DNA from: Microthrix sp041394405
Lineage (GTDB): Bacteria > Actinomycetota > Acidimicrobiia > Acidimicrobiales > Microtrichaceae
Length of the DNA stretch: 64,000 nt
Reading direction: 5' to 3'
Assembly (NCBI GenBank): GCA_041394405.1
Contig: JAWKIF010000010.1
Span: 186,001 to 250,000 of the forward strand
Position 1 is the first letter of the stretch. Each line of letters opens with the position of its first letter. Below, one piece after another: positions 58,559 through 64,000 of this stretch. The notes under the pieces are model-generated. The model ran no database searches, had not been told where the DNA came from, and was given only the letters and a program-made list of their open reading frames with translations. Made by a program: the position numbers and the translations under genes.

Positions 58559-59485
58559 TCAGATCACCTCGGCGTCGACCTGGTCGATCAGGTCCTCGAC
58601 GAACTCCGGCCGGCGGGCGTTGTACGCCGTGACGGCCGCCAGCGCGACGAGGGTGATCACGATGCCCATGATCTGGATGGGCACCACCGACTGGTCCAGC
58701 ACGACCGCCGCGAGGCCGGTTGACACCACGGGCATGGCCAGCGTCAGCAGGCTGGTGGAGGTGAGCGTGGTGTGGCCGTGGGCCCAGTTCATGATCACAT
58801 GGCCGCTGCCCGGCACCGCCACGATCAGCGCCACCCACCCGAGGCCCGACCAGGAGATGGCACGGTCGGTGTCCAGCCCGACGACGGCGACCACGGGCGT
58901 CAACATGATGGCCCCGATGAGGTTGATCCAGACCAGGTAGGAGTGGTTGTCGACGGTTCGGCGCGCCGACTTGGAGCCGATGAAGTACCCGGCCCAGCAG
59001 ACCAGCGCCGCAACCGCCCAGAGATTGCCGGCGAGCGTCGCCTCGCCCTCGGTCCCGGCACCCAGCACCACCATCGCCACGCCAACGATGGCCAGGGCGC
59101 CCCAGGTGAGGTGCGTCCTGGTCACCCGTTCGCCGAAGAACACAGCGGCCGCGGCCAGTACGCCGATGGGCTGCAGGGCCGAAACCGTGACGGCAATGGC
59201 CACGCTGGTGTGCTGAAGGGCCAGGTAGAAGGCGATCAGGTCGGCGCCGAAGAAGAAGCCGCCCAACGCCACCGCGCGCAGCTGGCTCCGGCGCAGCCGC
59301 ATCCCGCGAGCCGCCATGACTGCGGCGTACACGGCGAAGCCCAGCCACAGGCGGAGGAACGCCAGGCTGATGCCCTCCATGCCGGTGCCGGCGATGAGGA
59401 CGTTGCCGCCGCCCCACAGCGACACGGCCAGGCCGGCTGCGGCCAGCCCGGTCGGAGATGGCTGGGCGTCCTTGCCGGCACCCAC
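58559..59485 (-). CDS. EamA/DMT-family transporter
   Basis: A 308-residue protein with ten hydrophobic helices in two EamA repeats. The first ends around HTSVAIAVTVSALQPIGVLA and FFGERVTRTHLTWG; the second has HTTLTSTSLLTLAMPVVSTG and VVLDQSVVPIQIMG, matching the usual P-x-x ... G-E pattern. Such proteins export metabolites such as amino acids, nucleosides or drugs. The GTG at 59485 shares a base with the argS stop (TAGTG), so the two genes are translated together. The substrate is unknown. Confidence 0.88.
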   Translation of the reverse strand: MGAGKDAQPSPTGLAAAGLAVSLWGGGNVLIAGTGMEGISLAFLRLWLGFAVYAAVMAARGMRLRRSQLRAVALGGFFFGADLIAFYLALQHTSVAIAVTVSALQPIGVLAAAAVFFGERVTRTHLTWGALAIVGVAMVVLGAGTEGEATLAGNLWAVAALVCWAGYFIGSKSARRTVDNHSYLVWINLIGAIMLTPVVAVVGLDTDRAISWSGLGWVALIVAVPGSGHVIMNWAHGHTTLTSTSLLTLAMPVVSTGLAAVVLDQSVVPIQIMGIVITLVALAAVTAYNARRPEFVEDLIDQVDAEVI

Positions 59486-61239
59486 TACATGCGCTCGGGG
59501 GCGTCGATGCCCAGCAGCCCCAAGCCTCGCACCATCACCGCTTCGGTGCCGATCGCCAGCGCCAACCGGTCGCGTCGTTGCTGCTCGGTGTCCGCCTTGA
59601 GGATGGGCGCCGCCTCGTAGAAACGCGTGAATGTCTGCGCCAATTCAAACAAGTAGGTGCACAGCCGGTGCGGTTGGGCGGTTTGGGCGGTGTCGCGCAC
59701 CACGCGGTCGAAGGCCACCAGCGCCAGCGCCAGCGCACGCTCGGCGGGCTCGGCCACCCCCACCACGTCCGGGAGATCGGCCCCGTCCTCACCGGGGACG
59801 GGCACGCCCGCGGCCCGGGCCTTGCGCAGGATCGACCGCACCCGCGCCACCACGTACTGCAGATAGGGCGAGGTGTTGCCCTCAAAGGCCAGCATGCGGT
59901 CGAAGCTGAACAGGTAGTCCCGAGTGCGATCCGAGGACAGGTCGGCGTACTTCACCGCGCCGATCCCCACGGCCCGAGCCACCGCGGCGCGTTCAGCCTC
60001 ATCGAGGTCGGGGTTCTTGTACTCGATGACGGCCGCCGCCCGGCTGACGGCCTCGTCCAACAGGTCCGACAGCTTGATCGTGGCCCCGGCTCGGGTTCGC
60101 AACAGCTTGTTGTCCTCGCCCAATACCGATCCGAAGGCCACGTGGGTGGCCTCGGTGGCGTCGGTCAGCCAGCCTGCGGCCCTGGCCACGGCAACGACCA
60201 TGGCCAGGTGCTCGTGCTGAGTGGAGCCGACGACGTAGAGAATTCGATCGGCGCCGAGCTGATCAATCCGATAGCGCAGCGCGGCCAGGTCCGTCGTCGC
60301 ATAGCCGTAGCCACCGTCGCCCTTTTGGACGATCAACGGCAGGGGCTCGCCGTCGCGGTTGGAGAATCCCTCCGGAAACACGCAACGCGCCCCCTCGGAG
60401 CCCTGCAGCAGGCCGGCCTCGTCCAGGTCCGCCACCACCGCTTCGAGCTGGGAGTTGTACATGGACTCGCCGGCAAGGTCGTCGGCGGTCATGCGCACGC
60501 CCAAGCGGTCGTAGACCTCCTGGAAATAGGCCGCCGAGAGTTCGACGAGTATCTGCCACAACCTGAGCGTTTCGGGGTCGCCGGCCTGGAGGGCAACCAC
60601 CCGGGAGCGGGCGCGATCTGCGAACTCCTCCGAGCCGTCGAAGGCGACGCGAGCCTCACGGTAGAACTGGTTCAGGTCGCCCAAGGCCAGCTGGCCGATG
60701 GCCTGGTCCTCGCCCAGGTCGATGAGGTGCTCGATGAGCATGCCGAAGGGGGTCCCCCAATCTCCGATGTGGTTCTGGCGGATCACCGTGTCGCCGCGAG
60801 CCTCCAGGATGCGAACCAAGGCATCGCCGATCACCGTCGAACGCAGATGGCCGACGTGCATTTCCTTGGCCACGTTGGGCGCCGAGTAGTCGACGACCAC
60901 CGTCTGCGGCGCCGCGCTGGTCGTGATGCCCGCCTCGGGGTCGGCCACCACCGCTGCCGCCTCGGCACCCAGAAACGCGCTGTCCAGGGTGAGGTTCACG
61001 AACCCCGGTCCAGCGATCTCTGCCGATGCGATGCCGCCCAGGTCGGCTGCGTCGAGCACGGCCTGGGCCAGCTCGCGGGGGTTGGAGCCGAGGCGCTTGG
61101 CCAACCCCATCACGCCGTTGGCCTGGTAGTCGGCCCGATCCGACGGGCGCACCACCGGGTCGGCGTCGCCGTGCTCCGGCGCGACGGCGGCGATGGCCTG
61201 CGCCAGGCGTTCGGAGAGGACGGAGATGGGGTCTGCCAT
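59485..61239 (-). CDS. argS: Arginyl-tRNA synthetase
   Basis: A 584-residue class I synthetase from the ATG at 61239; the frame extends upstream into the divergent gene. It has SAPNVAKEMHVGHLRSTVIG (HIGH-type motif at HVGH), NHIGDWGTPFGMLIEHL and YATTDLAALRYRID. EDNKLLRTRAG is the KMSKS substitute seen in ArgRS. The DALR anticodon-binding domain at the end has QYVVARVRSILRKARAAG and ADLPDVVG. It charges tRNA(Arg). It is the first gene on this strand before the EamA transporter. Confidence 0.95.
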   Translation of the reverse strand: MADPISVLSERLAQAIAAVAPEHGDADPVVRPSDRADYQANGVMGLAKRLGSNPRELAQAVLDAADLGGIASAEIAGPGFVNLTLDSAFLGAEAAAVVADPEAGITTSAAPQTVVVDYSAPNVAKEMHVGHLRSTVIGDALVRILEARGDTVIRQNHIGDWGTPFGMLIEHLIDLGEDQAIGQLALGDLNQFYREARVAFDGSEEFADRARSRVVALQAGDPETLRLWQILVELSAAYFQEVYDRLGVRMTADDLAGESMYNSQLEAVVADLDEAGLLQGSEGARCVFPEGFSNRDGEPLPLIVQKGDGGYGYATTDLAALRYRIDQLGADRILYVVGSTQHEHLAMVVAVARAAGWLTDATEATHVAFGSVLGEDNKLLRTRAGATIKLSDLLDEAVSRAAAVIEYKNPDLDEAERAAVARAVGIGAVKYADLSSDRTRDYLFSFDRMLAFEGNTSPYLQYVVARVRSILRKARAAGVPVPGEDGADLPDVVGVAEPAERALALALVAFDRVVRDTAQTAQPHRLCTYLFELAQTFTRFYEAAPILKADTEQQRRDRLALAIGTEAVMVRGLGLLGIDAPERM

Positions 61240-61330
61240 GGCGCGATGGTCCGCCGAAGTGGGCCCCCCGGTCAATCCGGTTGCGCCCCCGCGTCCGTCA
61301 ACTCCGCGGGGCTGGTGCCGATGGGGGACG

Positions 61331-62680
61331 GTGAGCACCACCCGCAGCGAGCTTCTCGCGGCCCAGGACGATCGCCAGGGGGAGTCCAACCCGGTGCTGG
61401 ATGCCCTTGCTTCGCCCCGCGCCCACCGCATCGCGGTCGCCGTGGCCCTGGCCCTGGCCGTGGCGCTGGGCGCTGCCATCCTGGGCGGCGGCGGATCCGA
61501 TGGCCCGACGGGGCGCCTCGGGGGCGACTACCCGGCGTTCTACGGGGCGTCGCGCATGGTGCTGGAGGGCCAGGGCGCCAACCTGTACGACCCCGCTGCG
61601 CAGGCTGCCGCCCAGCACGACCTGATGGGCGCCACCTCCGGTGAGTTCGTCTACCACCCGTACCCACCGTTTCTCGCCGGACTCCTCGTGCCCCTAGCCG
61701 CGTTGGGCTACCGCCTGAGCTTCATGGTGTGGGTCGTCGCCTCGGTGGGCATGGTGGCATGGGCGCTGCGACTGCTCCGCCCGCACGTCCGTCTGATCGA
61801 CCGGGCGTTTCTGCCGGTGCTGGTCGCCACCCTGACGTTTTGGCCGCTTCTTCGGGGCATCATCGGCGGTCAAAACACCGCACTGACCATGCTGCTCAGC
61901 GTCGGGGCGTGGTGGGCGCTGCGCGAGCGGCGCGACGTCCTGGCCGGTGCCCTGCTGGCTGGGTTGACCTACAAACCCCAGTTCGCCGGGCCCCTCATCG
62001 CCCTGGTGGTCGTGGTGGAGGTGGGACGCCACCGACGCTGGGGCATCCTGGGCGGCCTGGCGGGGGCGGGTGCAGCGCTGTGGGCCATTGGAGCCTGGGT
62101 GAACGGCTGGGACTGGGTGTGGAGCTGGCCCAAGGCCGTCGGGGACTATCCCTCGATCGTCGCCCGCAACGATGCCGCAAACGAGGTGAGCTTCATTGGT
62201 GTCGCCCGGTCGATCTGGGGCTACGGGTCGCCGGTGGCCCTCGCCATCGGCGGCCTGCTGGCGGTGGCCTGCGCCGCTGCCTTGGCCGGCGTCTGGTGGC
62301 GACGCGGCGCCGAGGCGAATCCCCTGCTGCGCCTGGACGTCGGGCTGTTGGGCTGCACCCTGGCGTCGCTGATGCTGTTGCCGCCCCACTCGATGTTTTA
62401 CGACTCGGGGCTGGCGCTCGTCGCCCTGTGGTTTCTGGCCGATCGGGCGACCGGCCGACATGGCTGGCGCGGCGACCTCGCCCATGGCCGACCGTCGCTG
62501 CAGCTGGTGGCTGCCGCGTGGCTGTGGGGGCTGGTTCACCTGCTGTCGGCCGCCGACGTCGTGACGCCGCTGCTGGTGGTGTGCACTGCGCTCGCCATCC
62601 TCGCCGGCCGGGTGGCCCTGCTCCAGCGGCCGGGCGAGGCGACGGCGAGCAACGCCGTGGTGGAGGTCACCGGCCGATAG
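61331..62680 (+). CDS. GT87-like (DUF2029) membrane glycosyltransferase
   Basis: A 449-residue polytopic membrane protein (10-12 helices) from the GTG at 61331 with GGGGGA upstream. Its extracytoplasmic loop after TM1 has GDYPAFYGASRMVLEGQGA and YHPYPPFLAGLLVPLAA. The D-Y and Y-P-P-F pair is typical of polyprenol-phosphate-mannose-dependent GT87 enzymes such as mycobacterial PimE. RGIIGGQNTALTMLL and LAGLTYKPQF follow. It should add mannose or another sugar outside the membrane to a lipid or glycan. It starts 91 bp from argS, divergently. Its stop codon is used in the next promoter. Confidence 0.75.
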   Translation: MSTTRSELLAAQDDRQGESNPVLDALASPRAHRIAVAVALALAVALGAAILGGGGSDGPTGRLGGDYPAFYGASRMVLEGQGANLYDPAAQAAAQHDLMGATSGEFVYHPYPPFLAGLLVPLAALGYRLSFMVWVVASVGMVAWALRLLRPHVRLIDRAFLPVLVATLTFWPLLRGIIGGQNTALTMLLSVGAWWALRERRDVLAGALLAGLTYKPQFAGPLIALVVVVEVGRHRRWGILGGLAGAGAALWAIGAWVNGWDWVWSWPKAVGDYPSIVARNDAANEVSFIGVARSIWGYGSPVALAIGGLLAVACAAALAGVWWRRGAEANPLLRLDVGLLGCTLASLMLLPPHSMFYDSGLALVALWFLADRATGRHGWRGDLAHGRPSLQLVAAAWLWGLVHLLSAADVVTPLLVVCTALAILAGRVALLQRPGEATASNAVVEVTGR

Positions 62681-62683
62681 CGT
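62678..62683 (+). promoter_or_regulatory. -10 box overlapping the upstream stop codon
   Basis: TAGCGT begins with the TAG stop of the GT87 gene and is followed by eight bases and GTG at 62692. The downstream gene may thus have its own leaderless message as well as read-through. Confidence 0.5.
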
Positions 62684-62691
62684 GCGGCGCC

Positions 62692-63624
62692 GTGTCGGTC
62701 GTCCTCGCCCTATTCTCTGCCGCTTCCTACGGCGTCGCCGACTTCCTGGGTGGCACCGCCAGCCGCCGGGTGCACGCCCTGGTGGTCACGCTCGTCTCGC
62801 TCACCACCGGCGCCACCGGCATCGCGATGCTGTGCCTGGTGCAGGGCGGCGTCCTGAGCGGCGCCGACGTGTGGTGGTCGCTCGCAGCGGGCGTGGTCGG
62901 TTCGCTGGGGTTGGCCACCTTCTACTCGGCGCTGGCCCTCGGCCCGATGGGCGTGGTGGCGCCGCTGTCGGCGGTGACCTCGGCGATCGTGCCGGTGGCG
63001 TCCGGGCTGGCCCTGGGCGAGCGGCCGAGCGCGGTGTCGCTGGTCGGCGTCGCCGTCGCGCTCCCGGCCATCGCCATGGTCGCCCGCGAGCGACGCCTGC
63101 CCACCGAGCCGCGGCGCGTCGCGCCCGGCACGCTGGCCAAGGCGCTGGGCGCCGGTGTCGGGTTCGGTGGCTACCTGGTGCTGCTCAGCCGAACCGACGA
63201 GGCGTCCAACATGTGGCCGGTGCTGATCGGTCGCGGTTCCTCCATCGTGGTCATGGCCGGCCTGGCGGCCGCCCTCGGCGTGCTGAGTTGGCCCAACGCA
63301 TGGAAGCCCGGCCGGGCCAGGTCGGCGGTGCCCAAAGCTGGTGCCGGGGAGACCGAGCTGACCGACCGCGACGGCGGCGCCGACGGCGAGCGTGGAGCGC
63401 TGCGGCTGGCGCTCGCTGCAGGGGTGTTCGATGCCGGTGGCAACGTTTTCTACCTGTTGGCCGTGCGCGCCGACCTGCTGGCCTTGGTGGCCGCCATCCA
63501 GAGCCTCTATCCGGCCGCAACCGTCTCGTTGGCCGGTGCCCTGCAGGGCGAACGCCCCCAACGCATCCAATGGGTTGGCATGGCGCTCGCGATGCTGGCG
63601 GTGGTCCTGGTGGTCGCCGGTTGA
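62692..63624 (+). CDS. EamA/DMT-family transporter, second copy type
   Basis: A 310-residue protein with about ten helices in two EamA halves. The first half has SAASYGVADFLGGTASRRVH and FYSALALGPMGVVAPLSAVT with ALGERPSA. The second has DAGGNVFYLLAVRADLLALV, AIQSLYPAATVSLAGALQGE and ERPQRIQWVGMAL. The central loop is longer than usual and hydrophilic (ELTDRDGGADGERG). It should be a small-molecule exporter. It differs clearly from the EamA protein at 58.6 kb, so the two are not a recent duplication. It converges with the last gene. Confidence 0.88.
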   Translation: MSVVLALFSAASYGVADFLGGTASRRVHALVVTLVSLTTGATGIAMLCLVQGGVLSGADVWWSLAAGVVGSLGLATFYSALALGPMGVVAPLSAVTSAIVPVASGLALGERPSAVSLVGVAVALPAIAMVARERRLPTEPRRVAPGTLAKALGAGVGFGGYLVLLSRTDEASNMWPVLIGRGSSIVVMAGLAAALGVLSWPNAWKPGRARSAVPKAGAGETELTDRDGGADGERGALRLALAAGVFDAGGNVFYLLAVRADLLALVAAIQSLYPAATVSLAGALQGERPQRIQWVGMALAMLAVVLVVAG

Positions 63625-63635
63625 GTTCCAGCAGG

Positions 63636-64000
63636 TCACAAGTCGGTGCCAGCGTCTCCGGTGCGGTCCGCAGTGGTGGTTGAGGCAGGGCACAGCACGG
63701 TGCCAGCCCGACTGAGTAGAGCAGCGTACGCGCTGTCGTAGTCGCTCCACAGCTCATCTACCAGGGCTGCAGGGAGGCGGACGTCGTGCTCGGTGGTCTC
63801 TGGCCGGATCGACCCTTCCCGGATGCGGTGGGAGGTGTCGCCAAATCCCGCTCGTCCGGTATGGGCGCCGACCTCGTAGGTCGGGCGCAACGGCACATCC
63901 AGCCTGAGGGCCTCGGTGAGACCGGCGAGGAGTGTGTCGCTCTCGGAGACTACGGCCTCCGCGGGGAAGAAGATCACGTCGCGACGCCGCTCAGCGGCAG
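63636..64000 (-). CDS. Unknown protein, 5' end outside the window (partial)
   Basis: The frame is open from the right edge to the stop at 63636. The first standard start inside is GTG at 63977, but the seven upstream codons (encoding AERRRD) stay open and read naturally into VIFFPAEAVVSESDTLLAG, so the gene probably begins beyond 64000. The visible part is ~121 residues with LRPTYEVGAHTGRAG, HDVRLPAALVDELWSDYDS and a disordered Thr/Ala/Asp-rich tail. No family is recognised. Confidence 0.5.
   Translation of the reverse strand, partial: AAERRRDVIFFPAEAVVSESDTLLAGLTEALRLDVPLRPTYEVGAHTGRAGFGDTSHRIREGSIRPETTEHDVRLPAALVDELWSDYDSAYAALLSRAGTVLCPASTTTADRTGDAGTDL

Overview
The window is 64 kb of high-GC DNA (roughly 68-70 % by eye), densely packed with genes that often overlap by 1-4 bases, use GTG starts heavily, and include F420-dependent enzyme families (a PPOX protein at 11.2 kb and a luciferase-like monooxygenase at 37.2 kb). 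This points to an actinobacterium. The SCO6745-family protein, FadE-type acyl-CoA dehydrogenases, a phasin-like protein and many probably leaderless transcripts would suit the class Acidimicrobiia (Microthrix/Ilumatobacter-like). That placement is an inference; no marker gene was compared. No tRNA, rRNA, CRISPR array, insertion sequence or prophage was recognised.

Layout. 1-125: tail of a glutamate-1-semialdehyde aminomutase. 231-10289: a co-directional operon for a Wzy-type extracellular polysaccharide: GT2 transferase, APH-like kinase, Wzx flippase with a long acidic N-terminal extension, Wzz/BY-kinase relative with destroyed Walker motifs, fused Alg14-Alg13 transferase, Wzy polymerase and a sulfotransferase. 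The product is therefore probably sulfated. 10.3-11.2 kb: two 47-bp hairpin repeats, a nicotinamidase-like gene and a further hairpin. 11.2-15.1 kb: PPOX protein and a MacB/FtsX-type ABC exporter. 15.2-19.2 kb: a giant adenylate cyclase/ATPase/TPR regulator. 19.2-23.4 kb: 1-Cys peroxiredoxin, phasin-like protein, LhgO, GluQ-RS and a VOC protein. 23.7-27.6 kb: an N-acyl amidase diverging from a TetR/fatty-acid-hydroxylase operon across a palindromic operator. 27.6-35.9 kb: K+ channel, topoisomerase IV parE and parC (separate transcripts, each with a LexA-like box), SCO6745 protein, two small unknowns and an asparaginase II homologue.

36.0-46.9 kb: paired lipoproteins, an LLM oxidoreductase, a CoA-transferase, an enoyl-CoA hydratase, RsmG, a nuclease/lamin-tail lipoprotein, another lipoprotein, and a 1053-residue disordered tail-anchored protein. 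47.0-50.5 kb: three acyl-CoA dehydrogenases. 50.7-55.1 kb: PhoH2, a membrane-anchored DnaQ-like exonuclease, a duplicated MgtE/SLC41 transporter and a ParA-type ATPase. 55.2-64 kb: VapBC-like toxin-antitoxin, sulfatase, amidohydrolase, two EamA-type transporters, ArgRS, GT87 protein and an edge-truncated unknown.

Regulatory themes visible in the DNA. (1) A TANNNT -10 box sits 6-8 nt before the start codon of at least a dozen genes, indicating leaderless transcription. In the PhoH2 gene that spacing and the expected N-terminus both point to an ATC start codon. (2) Both topoisomerase IV genes carry the same 13-base core of a LexA-type operator next to their -10 boxes. (3) Several gene ends carry long perfect inverted repeats with different stems but loops of similar size and partly similar sequence, possibly one dispersed hairpin family.
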